Of a stretch of 64,000 nucleotides of DNA, positions 37,525 through 48,600 are shown in pieces (positions within the stretch are counted from its first letter, which is position 1; every line of letters starts with the position of its first letter). The translations under genes and the position numbers were made by a program. Below the pieces are notes generated by a model. That model was not told the DNA's origin, did no database searches, and saw only the letters and a program-made list of their open reading frames with translations. The stretch is taken from positions 620,001-684,000 of the forward strand of contig NZ_CP018839.1 of the NCBI RefSeq assembly GCF_001922305.1, written 5' to 3'. The stretch is from Thauera chlorobenzoica (GTDB lineage: Bacteria; Pseudomonadota; Gammaproteobacteria; Burkholderiales; Rhodocyclaceae).

Positions 37525-39888
37525 ATGAGCAATGCCTCCACCCCAGAGCAGTCCGTTTCCAGCGCCGTCGGGAGCCGGTTGGCCTTCTTCAAGGGGCTCC
37601 AGGCCCTGACCCAGCGCATCCAGGCGAGCCGCGATGTCGATGCGCTCATGCTCGAGCTGGCGCCGCGGCTGTGCGAGCTGTTCGGCGCCGAACGGCTCAG
37701 CATCTACACCGTGGAAGACGGCGGTGGCTCGATCGTGACCCTGGTGAAGACCGGGCTGCAGGGGGAGCAGAGCATCCGCCTGCCGCTGGCCGAAAGCAGC
37801 ATCGCCGGCTACGTCGCCCTGCACGGCGAGCTGCTCAACATCGGCGACGTCCATGACGAGGCCGAGCTGCGCAGAATCTCGCCGAAGCTGCAGTTGCGCA
37901 GCGAAGTCGATGCCCGCAGCGGCTTCCGTTCGCGTCAGATGCTCGTGGCCCCGCTCCGCGACCCCGGCACCGGCCGCATCCTGGGCGTGATCCAGCTCAT
38001 CAACACGCACAGCGGCCAGCCCTTCCCGAAAGTCGCGGAAGAGGGCGTGCTCGTCCTCGCGCAGACGCTCGGGAGCGCCTTCTGCAGCGACCACCAGCGG
38101 GCGGTGCGGCTGCGCTCGCGCTTCGATGCGCTGGTCGCGGACGGCCGCATCAGCGCGGCCGAGTTCGCCCAGGCGACACGTCAGGCGCGTGACAGCGGGC
38201 GCTCGCCGGAAGCCGTGCTGATCGACGCCCTCGGCCTGTCGGCGGCCGAGCTCGGCGAGGCGGCGGCGCGCTTTTTCGGCGTGCCCTACCAGCCTTACCG
38301 CGACAACCATGTCAAGCCGATGGACCTGCTGCGCAACATCCGGCGCGAATACGTCGAGCAGAGCCTGTGGCTGCCCTACGAGGAAACCGGCGAAGGGGTG
38401 GTGATCCTGTGCGTCGATCCGGAGCAGATCCGCAACTCGGGCATCGCCCAGAATGTGTTCGTGAACAAGCGCCTGGCTTTTCGCGTCACCACCGTGCGCG
38501 AGTTCGAGCAGACCGTGGCCCAGTATTTCGGCGAACTGCTCGACGATGCCTCGGTGTCCGAATTGCTCTCCGACCTCGACGAAGGCGAGGACGAAGGCGG
38601 CTCGCTGCGTGACGACGTCACCGCCGCGGCCGACAACGAACTGGTCAAGCTGGTCAACAAGATCGTTATCGAAGCCTACCGGCAAGGCGCCTCCGACATC
38701 CACATCGAGCCGCGCCCGGGACGCGAGAAGACCCTGGTCCGCTTCCGCAAGGACGGCTCGCTGGTGCCCTACATCGAAGTGCCGGCGAGCTATCGCAGCG
38801 CGCTCGTCACCCGGATCAAGATCATGTGCGATCTCGACATCTCCGAGCGCCGCCGGCCGCAGGACGGCAAGATCCGCTTCCGCAAGTTTGCCCCTCTCGA
38901 CATCGAGCTGCGGGTGGCGACCCTGCCCACCCAGGGCGGCATGGAAGACGTGGTGATGCGCCTGCTCGCCGGCAGCGAGCCGCTCCCGCTCGACCGCCTC
39001 GGCCTGCTGCCGTTCAACCTCGAGCGCCTGCAGGCCTTGATCGCCCGCCCCTACGGCATCTTCTTCGTGTGCGGCCCCACCGGCTCGGGCAAGACCACCA
39101 CGCTGCATTCGGTCCTGCGCCACATCAACACCCCCGACACCAAGATCTGGACCGTCGAGGACCCGGTCGAGATCACCCAGAAGGGCCTGCGCCAGGTGCA
39201 GGTCAACCGCAAGGTCGGGATCGACTTTGCCACCATGATGCGCGCCTTCCTCCGCGCCGACCCGGACGTCATCATGGTCGGCGAGATGCGCGACCGCGAA
39301 ACCGTGGCGGTCGGCATCGAAGCTTCGCTGACCGGTCACCTCGTGCTGTCCACGCTGCACACCAACAGTGCGCCCGAGTCGGTTGTGCGTCTGCTCGACA
39401 TGGGGATGGACCCGTTCAACTTCGCCGACGCCCTGATCGGCGTGCTCGCCCAGCGCCTGGCCAAGCGCCTGTGCCCGAAGTGCCGCGAGGCTTACCACCC
39501 CGGCGAGGACGAGCTCCAGCGCCTGCTCGAGGAGTATTGCGAGGACATGCACCGCACGCCGGATTTCTGCGCCGACGCCGACGCCGCGCGCGCCCGCATC
39601 GTCGCCCGCTGGCGCGCCGAAGCCGCCGACCGGGACGGGCGCTTCACGCTCTACCGTGCGGTCGGCTGCGCGCACTGCACCCAGGGCTACAAGGGCCGCG
39701 TCGGCCTGCACGAGCTGATGCCCGGTTCGGACGCGATCAAGCGCCTGATCCAGGAGCGCGGCCGGGTCGAGCAGGTTCTCGGCCAGGCGCTCGCCGAAGG
39801 CATGCGCACGCTGCGCCAGGACGGCATCGAAAAAGTGCTCGCCGGCATCACCGACATGCACCAGGTGCGCAAGGTCTGCGTGCGCTGA
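37525..39888 (+). CDS. GAF domain-fused GspE/PulE-family ATPase
   Basis: This 787-residue protein joins an N-terminal GAF domain (about 35-195; RDVDALMLELAPRLCELFGA, GRILGVIQLINTHSGQPF), an MshEN-type domain (about 200-335) and a full GspE ATPase. The ATPase has Walker A GPTGSGKT (517-524), an Asp box (TVEDPVEI), Walker B DPDVIMVGEMRD (580-591), a His box (LTGHLVLSTLHTNS) and zinc cysteines (650, 653, 715, 718). MshEN domains in relatives bind c-di-GMP. GAF fusion suggests allosteric control by a small ligand. It is not next to secretin or pilin genes, so its partner machine is unclear. The ATG at 37525 is chosen; an earlier in-frame start overlaps the previous gene. Confidence 0.88.
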   Translation: MSNASTPEQSVSSAVGSRLAFFKGLQALTQRIQASRDVDALMLELAPRLCELFGAERLSIYTVEDGGGSIVTLVKTGLQGEQSIRLPLAESSIAGYVALHGELLNIGDVHDEAELRRISPKLQLRSEVDARSGFRSRQMLVAPLRDPGTGRILGVIQLINTHSGQPFPKVAEEGVLVLAQTLGSAFCSDHQRAVRLRSRFDALVADGRISAAEFAQATRQARDSGRSPEAVLIDALGLSAAELGEAAARFFGVPYQPYRDNHVKPMDLLRNIRREYVEQSLWLPYEETGEGVVILCVDPEQIRNSGIAQNVFVNKRLAFRVTTVREFEQTVAQYFGELLDDASVSELLSDLDEGEDEGGSLRDDVTAAADNELVKLVNKIVIEAYRQGASDIHIEPRPGREKTLVRFRKDGSLVPYIEVPASYRSALVTRIKIMCDLDISERRRPQDGKIRFRKFAPLDIELRVATLPTQGGMEDVVMRLLAGSEPLPLDRLGLLPFNLERLQALIARPYGIFFVCGPTGSGKTTTLHSVLRHINTPDTKIWTVEDPVEITQKGLRQVQVNRKVGIDFATMMRAFLRADPDVIMVGEMRDRETVAVGIEASLTGHLVLSTLHTNSAPESVVRLLDMGMDPFNFADALIGVLAQRLAKRLCPKCREAYHPGEDELQRLLEEYCEDMHRTPDFCADADAARARIVARWRAEAADRDGRFTLYRAVGCAHCTQGYKGRVGLHELMPGSDAIKRLIQERGRVEQVLGQALAEGMRTLRQDGIEKVLAGITDMHQVRKVCVR

Positions 39889-39914
39889 AGCGGGCGCAGG
39901 CGGGGGCGGGCGGT

Positions 39915-39920
39915 TAGAAT
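39915..39920 (+). promoter_or_regulatory. Possible -10 element of rpe
   Basis: TTAGAAT lies 30 bp before the rpe start, a good distance for a -10 with a short leader. No -35 is visible. Confidence 0.4.
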
Positions 39921-39950
39921 CCGGGCCTGCCCCTTCCTCGGAGACCGTCC

Positions 39951-40646
39951 ATGTTCCGCATCGCTCCCAGTCTGCTGTCCGCCGATTTCGCCCGCCTCGG
40001 TGACGAGGTCGCGCGCGTGATCGCCTCCGGCGCCGACTGGATCCACTTCGACGTGATGGACAACCACTACGTGCCCAACCTCACCATCGGCCCGCTGGTG
40101 TGCGAGGCGATCCGCCCCCACACCACGGCGCCGATCGACGTGCACCTGATGGTGAAGCCGGTCGATCGCATCATCCCCGACTTTGCCAAGGCCGGTGCCA
40201 ACATCATCACCTTCCACCCCGAGGCCTCGGAGCACATCGACCGCAGCCTCGGGCTGATCCGCGACGCCGGTTGCCAGGCCGGGCTGGTGTTCAACCCCGC
40301 CACGCCGCTGCACCATATGGACCACGTCATGGACCGGCTCGACGTGGTGTTGCTGATGAGCGTCAATCCCGGCTTCGGCGGCCAGGCCTTCATTCCCGAG
40401 ACGCTCGACAAGCTGCGCGCGGTGCGCGCCCGGCTCGACGCCTACGAGGCCCGGAGCGGGCGCCGCATCCTGCTCGAGATCGACGGCGGGGTGAAGATCG
40501 ACAACATCGCCGACATCGCCCGCGCCGGCGCCGACACCTTCGTTGCCGGCTCGGCGGTGTTCGGCGCCGGTCGCGACAGCGACCCCAACCGCTACGATTC
40601 GGTGATCGCCGCGCTGCGCGCCGAGCTGGCGAAGGTGGCGCGATGA
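39951..40646 (+). CDS. rpe: Ribulose-phosphate 3-epimerase
   Basis: This 231-residue barrel enzyme interconverts ribulose-5-P and xylulose-5-P. It has the conserved [50 protein letters not shown] and [13 protein letters not shown] motifs with the metal-binding His and Asp residues. It overlaps gph by 4 bp; the rpe-gph-trpE order is usual in proteobacteria. Confidence 0.97.
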   Translation: MFRIAPSLLSADFARLGDEVARVIASGADWIHFDVMDNHYVPNLTIGPLVCEAIRPHTTAPIDVHLMVKPVDRIIPDFAKAGANIITFHPEASEHIDRSLGLIRDAGCQAGLVFNPATPLHHMDHVMDRLDVVLLMSVNPGFGGQAFIPETLDKLRAVRARLDAYEARSGRRILLEIDGGVKIDNIADIARAGADTFVAGSAVFGAGRDSDPNRYDSVIAALRAELAKVAR

Positions 40647-41326
40647 GCGTGGCAAGGCCCCGCTTCGCGCCGCGCGCGGTGCTGTTCGACCTCGACGGCA
40701 CCCTGCTCGACACCATCGCCGATCTTGCCGAGGCGGCCAACCGCATGCTCGCCGAGCTGGGGCGACCGCTGCGCCCGCAGGACGAGATCCACCGCTTCGT
40801 CGGCAAGGGCATTCCCAACCTCGTGCGCCGCTGCCTGACCGAAGGCCGCGCCGCGAGCGCGGCCGAGATCGAAGCCGCGGTGGCGGTGTTCCGCCGCCAT
40901 TACACCGTGGTCAATGGCATCCACGCCCGCCTCTACCCGGGCGTGATCGACACCCTGCAGGCGATGCGCGGGCGCGGCCTGCGCCTGGCGGTGGTGACCA
41001 ACAAGGCCGAAGCCTTCACCTTGCCGCTGCTCGCGCGCACCGGCATCGCCGGCTACTTCGACACCGTGGTCAGCGGCGACACCCTGGCGGTGAAAAAGCC
41101 CGATCCGGCCGTGCTCCACCTCGCCTGCGCTCGGATCGGGGTGAGCGCCGGGCAGGCGCTGATGATCGGCGACTCGGCCAACGACGCGCTCGCCGCGCAG
41201 GGCGCGGGGATGCCGGTGCTGCTCGTCACCTACGGCTACAGCGAAGGCATGCCGGTGGACACCATCGAATGCGATGGGCTACTATCGAACGCGCTGCAGG
41301 CCCTCGATTACATCGATCAGGCATGA
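40643..41326 (+). CDS. gph: Phosphoglycolate phosphatase
   Basis: This 227-residue HAD hydrolase has the nucleophile motif [37 protein letters not shown] and [17 protein letters not shown]. It dephosphorylates 2-phosphoglycolate. The ATG overlaps the rpe stop. Other HAD substrates cannot be excluded, but the context supports Gph. Confidence 0.93.
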   Translation: MSVARPRFAPRAVLFDLDGTLLDTIADLAEAANRMLAELGRPLRPQDEIHRFVGKGIPNLVRRCLTEGRAASAAEIEAAVAVFRRHYTVVNGIHARLYPGVIDTLQAMRGRGLRLAVVTNKAEAFTLPLLARTGIAGYFDTVVSGDTLAVKKPDPAVLHLACARIGVSAGQALMIGDSANDALAAQGAGMPVLLVTYGYSEGMPVDTIECDGLLSNALQALDYIDQA

Positions 41327-41441
41327 TCGCCGTATCCGCCCGGCACCGCTCGGGAACCCGTGCCGGCGGCGTCGATGGCCGGCTGCAGCCGTGCCCGCGT
41401 TCCTTCGAACACTCCTCCACCTCCACGACTCGACGACATCG

Positions 41442-41537
41442 TGACGCTCGCATCCAGGCTTAGGCCCGCATCCGCCACTCCGCTCCCCGCCCAGCCCCGC
41501 TGGCGCGGCGGCTGGCGTTGGCCTTTGGGCCACTGAA
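41442..41537 (+). CDS. trpL: Candidate trp leader peptide
   Basis: A GTG-initiated 31-codon reading frame ends PRWRGGWRWPLGH, with Trp at positions 21, 25 and 27 and a TGA stop 123 bp before trpE. Three Trp codons within seven in a short frame ahead of trpE is the hallmark of ribosome-mediated attenuation. There is no clear ribosome-binding site and the start is GTG, so translation is not certain. Short length and lack of ATG make it easy to miss. Confidence 0.6.
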
Positions 41538-41568
41538 CGCGAAACCTTCTCGCGGGGCCGACAGCGCG

Positions 41569-41606
41569 CCTCATGGACTCGATCCGCTGAGGCCGGCTTT
41601 CCGGCA
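41569..41606 (+). other. Mutually exclusive hairpins in the trp leader
   Basis: GCCTCA (41569-41574) can pair with TGAGGC (41589-41594), while GCCGG (41593-41597) can pair with CCGGC (41602-41606). They share bases 41593-41594, so only one forms at a time, as in an antiterminator/terminator switch. The second hairpin is short and lacks a U-tract, so classical intrinsic termination is doubtful. Confidence 0.4.
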
Positions 41607-41660
41607 CATCCCCGCACCCGCCGCACCGTCCGACGTCCATCCTGTTGAAGTGGAGCATCC

Positions 41661-43133
41661 ATGCTCGAACACGAATTCAACGCCCTCGCCGCCGAGGGCT
41701 ACAACCGCATTCCGGTCACGCTCGAGACCTTCGCCGACCTCGACACCCCGCTGTCGATCTACCTGAAGCTCGCCAACGAGCCCTACACCTACCTGCTCGA
41801 GTCGGTGCAGGGCGGCGAGCGCTTCGGGCGCTATTCCTTCATCGGCCTGTCCTCGCCGACCCGGATCGAAGTCTACGGCCGCTCGGCGCTGCTGCTCACC
41901 GGCAACCGCCTGGTCGAGCGCCGCGACTACGGCGATCCGCTCAACTTCGTCGCCGAGTTCATGAACCGCATCAAGGTGCCGCCGCGCGATCACCTGCCGC
42001 GCTTCGCCGGCGGTCTGGTGGGCTGCTTCGGCTACGACACCGTGCGCTACATCGAGCCCCGCCTGGCGAAGACCGACAAGCCCGATCCCCTCGGCACGCC
42101 CGACATCCTGCTGCTGCTGTCCGAGGAAGTGGCGATCGTCGACAACCTCAGCGGCAAGCTCACCCTCGTCGTCTATGCCGAGCCCGAAGTGCCCGGTGCC
42201 TGGAAGCGCGCCCACAAGCGCCTGCGCGAACTCCTCGCCCGCCTGCGCGCGCCGGTGCAGGTTCCCGAAGATGCGTGCGCGCCGTCGGCGCCCGCCGAGT
42301 CCAGCTTCGGCGAGGACGCCTTCAAGGACGCGGTGCGCCGCGCCAAGCAGTACATCGTCGACGGCGACGTCATGCAGGTCGTGCTCTCGCAGCGCATGAG
42401 CAAGCCCTTCGCCGCCAGCCCGATGGCGCTCTACCGCGCGATCCGCTCGCTCAATCCGTCGCCCTACATGTTCTATTTCAACTTCGAGGACTTCCACGTC
42501 GTCGGTGCTTCGCCCGAAATCCTCACCCGCCTCGAGGACGAGGTCGTCACCGTGCGTCCGATCGCCGGCACGCGCACGCGCGGTGCCACCGTGGCCGAAG
42601 ACCTCGCCCTCGAAGCCGACCTGCTCGCCGACGAGAAGGAGCGCGCCGAGCACCTGCAGCTGCTCGACCTCGGCCGCAACGACGCCGGGCGGGTGTCCGA
42701 GACCGGCACGGTCAAGGTCACCGAGCAGTTCTCCATCGAGCGCTACTCGCACGTCATGCACATCGTCTCCAACGTCGAAGGGCGCCTGAAGGAAGGCCTC
42801 AACGCCCTCGCCGTGCTGCGCGCCACCTTCCCCGCGGGCACGGTGTCGGGGGCGCCCAAGGTGCGGGCGATGGAGATCATCGACGAGCTCGAACCGGTCA
42901 AGCGCGGCATCTACGCCGGTGCGGTCGGCTACCTCGGCTTTCACGGCGACATGGACCTGGCGATCGCGATCCGCACCGCGCTCATCAAGGACGGCCACAT
43001 CCACGTCCAGGCCGGCGCCGGCATCGTCGCCGATTCCGACCCCGAGTCGGAATGGCAGGAAACCCGCAACAAGGCGCGCGCCATGCTGCGCGCCGCCGAG
43101 ATGGCCGAAGGCGGGCTCGACACCCGCGCCTGA
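41661..43133 (+). CDS. trpE: Anthranilate synthase component I
   Basis: This 490-residue enzyme makes anthranilate from chorismate with ammonia from TrpG. It has the N-terminal regulatory region with [19 protein letters not shown] (Trp feedback site) and the chorismate-binding core ([51 protein letters not shown]). The start ATG at 41661 is well placed. It begins trpEGDC. Confidence 0.97.
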   Translation: MLEHEFNALAAEGYNRIPVTLETFADLDTPLSIYLKLANEPYTYLLESVQGGERFGRYSFIGLSSPTRIEVYGRSALLLTGNRLVERRDYGDPLNFVAEFMNRIKVPPRDHLPRFAGGLVGCFGYDTVRYIEPRLAKTDKPDPLGTPDILLLLSEEVAIVDNLSGKLTLVVYAEPEVPGAWKRAHKRLRELLARLRAPVQVPEDACAPSAPAESSFGEDAFKDAVRRAKQYIVDGDVMQVVLSQRMSKPFAASPMALYRAIRSLNPSPYMFYFNFEDFHVVGASPEILTRLEDEVVTVRPIAGTRTRGATVAEDLALEADLLADEKERAEHLQLLDLGRNDAGRVSETGTVKVTEQFSIERYSHVMHIVSNVEGRLKEGLNALAVLRATFPAGTVSGAPKVRAMEIIDELEPVKRGIYAGAVGYLGFHGDMDLAIAIRTALIKDGHIHVQAGAGIVADSDPESEWQETRNKARAMLRAAEMAEGGLDTRA

Positions 43134-43222
43134 GGCCGGGGCCGCGCCCTGCCGCGGTGCGCCTCCATCGACTCCATACTGACGGCATCGGCTTGGGGCC
43201 GGTGCGCGCGAAGGGAATCAAC

Positions 43223-43810
43223 ATGCTGCTGATGATCGACAATTACGACAGCTTCACCTACAACCTCGTGCAGTACTTCGGCGAACTCGGCGCCCGGGTC
43301 AAGGTGTTCCGCAACGACGAAATCACCCTCGAGCAGATCGAGGCGATGAAGCCCGACCACCTCGTGATCTCGCCCGGCCCGTGCACCCCGGCCGAAGCCG
43401 GCGTTTCGGTGGCGGCGATCCAGGCCTTCGCCGGGCGCCTGCCGATCCTCGGCGTCTGCCTCGGCCACCAGAGCATCGGCGCTGCCTTCGGCGGGCGCAT
43501 CGTCCATGCCAAAAAGCTCATGCACGGCAAGACCTCGGCGGTGCACCACCTCGACGCCGGGGTGTTCCGCGGCCTGCCCGAGCCGCTCACCTGCACCCGC
43601 TACCACTCGCTCGCCATTGAACGCTCCACCCTGCCCGACTGTCTGGAAGTCACCGCGTGGACCGACGACGGCGAGATCATGGGGGTGCGCCACAAGACGC
43701 TCGACGTCGAAGGGGTGCAGTTCCACCCCGAGTCGATCCTCACCGAATGCGGCCATGCGCTGCTGCAGAATTTCCTCGACCGCAGCGCGCGCCTGCCTGC
43801 CGCCGCCTGA
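43223..43810 (+). CDS. trpG: Anthranilate synthase component II (glutaminase)
   Basis: This 195-residue class I amidotransferase starts [20 protein letters not shown], with nucleophile Cys79 in [11 protein letters not shown] and the His-Glu pair in VQFHPESIL. It is the stand-alone form (not fused to TrpD) and lies 89 bp after trpE. A GAAGGGAA sequence lies before the ATG. Confidence 0.96.
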   Translation: MLLMIDNYDSFTYNLVQYFGELGARVKVFRNDEITLEQIEAMKPDHLVISPGPCTPAEAGVSVAAIQAFAGRLPILGVCLGHQSIGAAFGGRIVHAKKLMHGKTSAVHHLDAGVFRGLPEPLTCTRYHSLAIERSTLPDCLEVTAWTDDGEIMGVRHKTLDVEGVQFHPESILTECGHALLQNFLDRSARLPAAA

Positions 43811-43828
43811 CCCCCGGGAGCCCCCACG

Positions 43829-44869
43829 ATGACGATGACCGCCCAGCAAGCCCTGCAACGCACGATCGAGCACCGCGAGATATTCTTCGACGAGATGCTG
43901 TCGCTGATGCGCCAGATCATGGCCGGCGACATCTCGCCGGTGATGACCGCCGCCATCCTCACCGGCCTGCGCGTCAAGAAGGAAACCATCGGCGAGATCA
44001 CCGCCGCCGCCACGGTGATGCGCGAGATGGCGACCAAGGTCCATGTCGCGCCGCCGCACGAGCACTTCCTCGACGTCGTCGGCACCGGCGGCGACGGCTC
44101 GCACACCTTCAACATCTCCACCGCCACCATCTTCGTCGCCGCCGCCGCCGGCGCGCGCGTGGCCAAGCACGGCGGGCGCAGCGTGTCGTCCAAGTCCGGC
44201 GCCGCCGACGTCCTCGAAGCGCTCGGCGTCAACCTGAACCTGTCGCCGGAGCAGGTCGCCGCCTGCGTCGAGGCCACCGGCATCGGCTTCATGTTCGCCC
44301 CCAACTACCACAGCGCGATGAAGAACGTCGCCCCGGTGCGGCGCGAGATGGGCGTGCGCACGATCTTCAACATCCTTGGCCCGCTGACCAACCCGGCCGG
44401 TGCGCCAAACACCCTGATGGGGGTGTTCCACCCCGACCTCGTCGGCATCCAGGCGCGCGTCATGGAGCGCCTGGGCGCCAACCACGTGCTGGTCGTGCAT
44501 GGCCTGGACGGCATGGACGAGCTCAGCCTCGGCGCCGCCACCCTGGTCGGCGAGCTCAAGGACGGCGAGGTGCGCGAGTACGAGATCCACCCCGAGGACT
44601 TCGGCCTGCAGATGGCCGGCACCCGCAACCTGCGCGTGGCCGACGCCGAGGCGTCGCGTGCGGTGTTGCTCGGCGCGCTGGAAAACCGCGATGGCCCGGC
44701 GCGCGACATCGTCGCCCTCAACGCCGGCGCGGCGCTGTACACCGCCAACCTGGTCGACTCCATCGGCGCCGGCATCGAGCGCGCACGCGAAACCCTCGCC
44801 AGCGGCGCGGCGCGCCACAAGCTCGACGAGTTCGTGCGCTTCACCCGCCGCTTCGGAGCTGCGGCATGA
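43829..44869 (+). CDS. trpD: Anthranilate phosphoribosyltransferase
   Basis: This 346-residue enzyme joins anthranilate to PRPP. Key motifs: [18 protein letters not shown] (PRPP/anthranilate site), [20 protein letters not shown] and [14 protein letters not shown]. Two ATG codons open the gene, the first after a GGGAG site. The stop overlaps the trpC start by 4 bp. Confidence 0.97.
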   Translation: MTMTAQQALQRTIEHREIFFDEMLSLMRQIMAGDISPVMTAAILTGLRVKKETIGEITAAATVMREMATKVHVAPPHEHFLDVVGTGGDGSHTFNISTATIFVAAAAGARVAKHGGRSVSSKSGAADVLEALGVNLNLSPEQVAACVEATGIGFMFAPNYHSAMKNVAPVRREMGVRTIFNILGPLTNPAGAPNTLMGVFHPDLVGIQARVMERLGANHVLVVHGLDGMDELSLGAATLVGELKDGEVREYEIHPEDFGLQMAGTRNLRVADAEASRAVLLGALENRDGPARDIVALNAGAALYTANLVDSIGAGIERARETLASGAARHKLDEFVRFTRRFGAAA

Positions 44870-45666
44870 GCGACATCCTGGACAAGATCTGCGCGGTCAA
44901 GGCCACCGAAGTCGCCACCGCCACCGCGCACACGCCGCTCTCCGCGATGCGCGCCCTCGCCGAGGCCCAGCCGGCGGCGCGCGACTTCGTCGCCGCGATC
45001 CGCACCCGCCACGCTGCCGGCCGCCCCGCGGTGATCGCCGAAATCAAGAAGGCGAGCCCGTCGAAGGGCGTGATCCGGGCCGATTTCCGCCCCGCCGAGA
45101 TCGCCGCCGCCTACGAGGCCGCCGGCGCCGCCTGCCTGTCGGTGCTCACCGACCGCTCCTTCTTCCAGGGCGCGCCCGAATACCTGCAGGCGGCGCGCGC
45201 CGCCTGTGCGCTGCCGGTGCTGCGCAAGGACTTCATCGTCGATCCCTACCAGGTGTTCGAGGCCCGCGCGATGGGGGCGGACGCGATCCTGCTGATCGCC
45301 GCCTGCCTCGACGGCGCGCGCATGCGCGACCTCGAGCAGCTCGCCATCGCCCTCGGCCTGGCGGTGCTGGTCGAAGTCCATGACGGCTCCGAGCTGGAGC
45401 GCGCGCTGCAGCTGCAGACCCCGCTGATCGGCATCAACAACCGCAACCTGCGCACCTTCGACGTTTCACTGCAGACCACCCTCGAGCTGTCGCCGCGCAT
45501 CGCCACCGGCGCCACCGGGCGCATCGTCGTCACCGAGTCCGGCATCCTGACGCCGGAGGACGTCGCCCTGATGCGCGCGCACGCGGTGCAGACCTTCCTC
45601 GTCGGCGAAGCCTTCATGCGTGCCGACGACCCCGGCGCGGCGCTGCGGGCGCTGTTCGGGAGCTGA
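44866..45666 (+). CDS. trpC: Indole-3-glycerol-phosphate synthase
   Basis: This 266-residue monofunctional barrel enzyme closes the indole ring. Conserved: [50 protein letters not shown] and [13 protein letters not shown]. It overlaps trpD and comes 9 bp before tamB, so tamB may be partly cotranscribed. trpF, trpB and trpA are elsewhere. Confidence 0.97.
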   Translation: MSDILDKICAVKATEVATATAHTPLSAMRALAEAQPAARDFVAAIRTRHAAGRPAVIAEIKKASPSKGVIRADFRPAEIAAAYEAAGAACLSVLTDRSFFQGAPEYLQAARAACALPVLRKDFIVDPYQVFEARAMGADAILLIAACLDGARMRDLEQLAIALGLAVLVEVHDGSELERALQLQTPLIGINNRNLRTFDVSLQTTLELSPRIATGATGRIVVTESGILTPEDVALMRAHAVQTFLVGEAFMRADDPGAALRALFGS

Positions 45667-45675
45667 GCCGCGGCC

Positions 45676-48600
45676 ATGGACGCGCGCACGCCGGCCGCAG
45701 CGCGGGCAAGCCCGCCGCCGTCCCGCTGGCGGCGGGGGCTGAAGTGGCTGGGCGGGGGCGTGGCGCTGGCGCTCGCCGCTGCGCTCGGGGCCGGCGCGTG
45801 GCTGCTCGGCACCCCGTCCGGGCTCGAGGCTGGCCTCGCCCTCGCCCGCCATGCCAGCGGTGGGGCGCTGCAGGTCGAGGGCGTGCGCGGGCGCGTGCTC
45901 GGGCGCCTCGACCTCGATGCGCTCGCCTACCGCAGTCCCGCACTGGAACTCGAGCTGAAGGACGTCTCGCTCGCCTGGTCGCCGGCGGCGCTGCTCGATC
46001 GCCGGCTCGAAATCGCCCACCTGACGGTCGGACGGATGGATCTGGCCCGGGCTGCGGCTGCGGACGAGGCGGCAGCCGGACCTCTGCCGGCCCCGGCGTC
46101 GCTCGCGCTGCCGTTCGCGATCGAGTTGCGCCGGCTCGCCGTCGGCGCTTTTGCGCTGCGCGCGCTGCGCGCGCTCGAACCGGCCGCCGGAGCGCGGGAA
46201 GAAGCGCCGCGCCCGCCCGCCGGGGCGGTCGCCGGCGACCCGGCGCCCGCCGCCGAAGCCGGCGCTGAAGCCCCCGCCACCGAGGATGCCGCCCCGGGCC
46301 TGCACTTCACCGCGCTCGAAGCCGCGCTCGACAGCGACGGCCGCCATCACCGCCTGCGCGAACTGTCGCTGGTCTTGCCGCAAGGCGCAGTCCGTCTCGC
46401 CCTCGCCGTCGATGGCGAGGCGCCGTTCGCGCTCGAAGGCGCGGGGCAGTTCGACGGCGTCATCGAGGGGCGCGCGCTCGCTGTGCAGCTCGGCCTCGCC
46501 GACACCTTGCTCGAACCGCGGATCGAGGTCGAGGCCCGCGGCGAAGGCCTCCATGCCCGGATCGAGCTCGAGGCCGCGAGCTTCGAACCGGTTCCGCTGC
46601 GCCGGCTCTCGCTCCGGGTCGACGGACTCGACCCCGCCGCTTTCGTCGACGGCGCGCCGCGTGCGGCGCTCGATCTGGAGGCCGAGCTTGCGCCGTCCGC
46701 GGCCGGGGACGGGACGATCTCGGGGCCGGTTGCGGAGGGGATCGCGGGGCTGCCCGTGGGGCGGCTCACGGGGCCGCTCCGCGTGCATAACCGCCGGCCC
46801 GCTGCGGCCGATGCCGGAGGCATTCCACTGGAAAGCCTTTCCGCGGTGCTCGACTGGCGCCGCGAGGAGATCGCCCTCGATGCCCTCGACCTCCGCCTGG
46901 CGGGCGCGGGGCGGATCACCGGGCGGGTGGCCTGGCAACCGCCCGCGGCGGCTGGGGCGGTCGAGGGCGCAGGCGAGGGCGAGGGCGAGGGCGAGGGCGC
47001 GGCGTCGCCTGCGGCTTCCGGCACCCGCTCCGGCTCCGGCCGGATCGTGGCCGCACTCGCGCTCGCCGCCATCGACCCGCGCGCGCTGTCGAGCGCGGCG
47101 CCGTCCGCGCGCCTGAACCTCGACCTGGAGGCTGCCGCCGACCTGCCGGCGGCCGGTCTGCCGCAGGCGGCGGAGCTGCAGTTCCGCATCCACGACAGCA
47201 CGCTCGACGGCCGCCCGCTCAGCGGTGACGGCCGCCTGCGCCTCGCCGGCGGACGCCTGCCGGAAGTGCGCCTCGCCGCCCGGCTGGCCGGCAACACCGT
47301 CGAAGCCGACGGTGCGCTCGGCGCCGCGGACGACCGCCTCGCGCTGCGCCTCGATGCGCCGGCGCTGGGCGCGCTCGGTTTCGGCCTCGCCGGGCGCGCC
47401 GGGGCCGAGGGGCGGGTGGGCGGCACGCTGGATGCGCCCAGTGGCGAGTTGCAGTTCTTCGGCGAAGCCCTCGTCCTGCCGGGCGTGCTGCGCCTGGCAG
47501 GGATCAACGGCAGCGTGCGCCTCGATGCCGGCGTCGACGGCCCCTTCGCCCTCGCCCTCGGCCTGTCCGCCCTCGGCCCCGCCGGCGCGGGGGAGGGTGG
47601 CCAGCCCCGGCCCGACTGGGTGGAGCATGCCCGCCTTGCCGTCGAAGGCACGCGCGCGCGCCACCGGCTCGAACTCGACGCCGCCGGCCCCGTCATGCCC
47701 AGCGCGGGTGGGGCCGGCGACACTGCCGACACCGTGCGTCTGGTGCTGGAGGGCGGCAGCGGCGATGGCGAGCGCCTGCGCTGGGCCGGCGAGCTTGCCG
47801 CGCTCGAACTGGCCGGGCGCTTCGCTGCCCGCCTCGCGGCTCCGGCCGCGCTCGAACTGGCCGCCGACCGCGTGGCGCTGGGCGCGGCCCGGATCGATGC
47901 CGGCGGCCGCGGCCGCATCCACCTGCTCGAGACGGCGTGGTCGCCGGCCGCAAGCGTGCTGCGCGGCGAGCTCAGCGGCCTGGTGCTGGCGCCGGAATCG
48001 AAACGTGCCGATGGCCGCCCGCGGCGCAATGCCGAGCCGCTGACCCTGGGCGCACGCTGGGACCTGAAAATGGGGCGCACGCTCGAGGGCGAGGCGCGCC
48101 TGTTTCGCGAATCGGGCGACCTCAGCGTCGAAGGCGAGATCCGCACCCGGCTCGGCCTGGAGCGGCTTGACGCCGTGCTCGCGGCGCGCGGTGAGCGCCT
48201 CGAGCTGGCGCTGGATGTGCGCGGCAGCGAACTCGGCCGCATCCACGGCGAAGCCGGGCTCAACGCCCGCCGCAGTGCCGACGGGGTGTGGAGCGTGCCG
48301 CCCGAGACCCCGGTCCGCGCTGCGGTCCGTCTCGACATGCCGTCGATCGCCTGGCTCGGCCGGCTCGCGCGTGAGAACGTCGACACCGCCGGCCGTATCG
48401 ACGGCCGCTTCGACGTCGCCGGCACGCTCGCCGCGCCGCGCGCCAGCGGCACCCTCCAGGGCCGCGAGCTTGGCTTCACCCTGATCGACCAGGGCCTGAT
48501 CCTGTCTGGCGGCGAGCTCGACCTCGACTTCGACGACGACCGCCTGCGCCTGACCCGGCTCGAATTCATCTCGCCCAACCGGGTGCGTCCGCGCGAGCGC

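Larger units (their letters stand above)
41327..41660 (+). other. trp operon leader region
   Basis: This 334-bp gap between gph and trpE holds a candidate leader peptide (41442-41537) and two hairpins that cannot both form (41569-41594 and 41593-41606). I see no strong promoter in it; a TACTAT at 41280-41285, inside gph, is a weak candidate. Nothing else recognisable is in the first 115 bp. Confidence 0.5.

Noticed and set aside
37372-39861. An 829-codon open frame on the minus strand
   Set aside because: It is antisense to the GAF-PulE ATPase gene, which has all motor motifs. The antisense product shows no domain.
41571-43004. A 477-codon minus-strand frame across trpE
   Set aside because: It is a shadow of trpE, low in complexity and without motifs.
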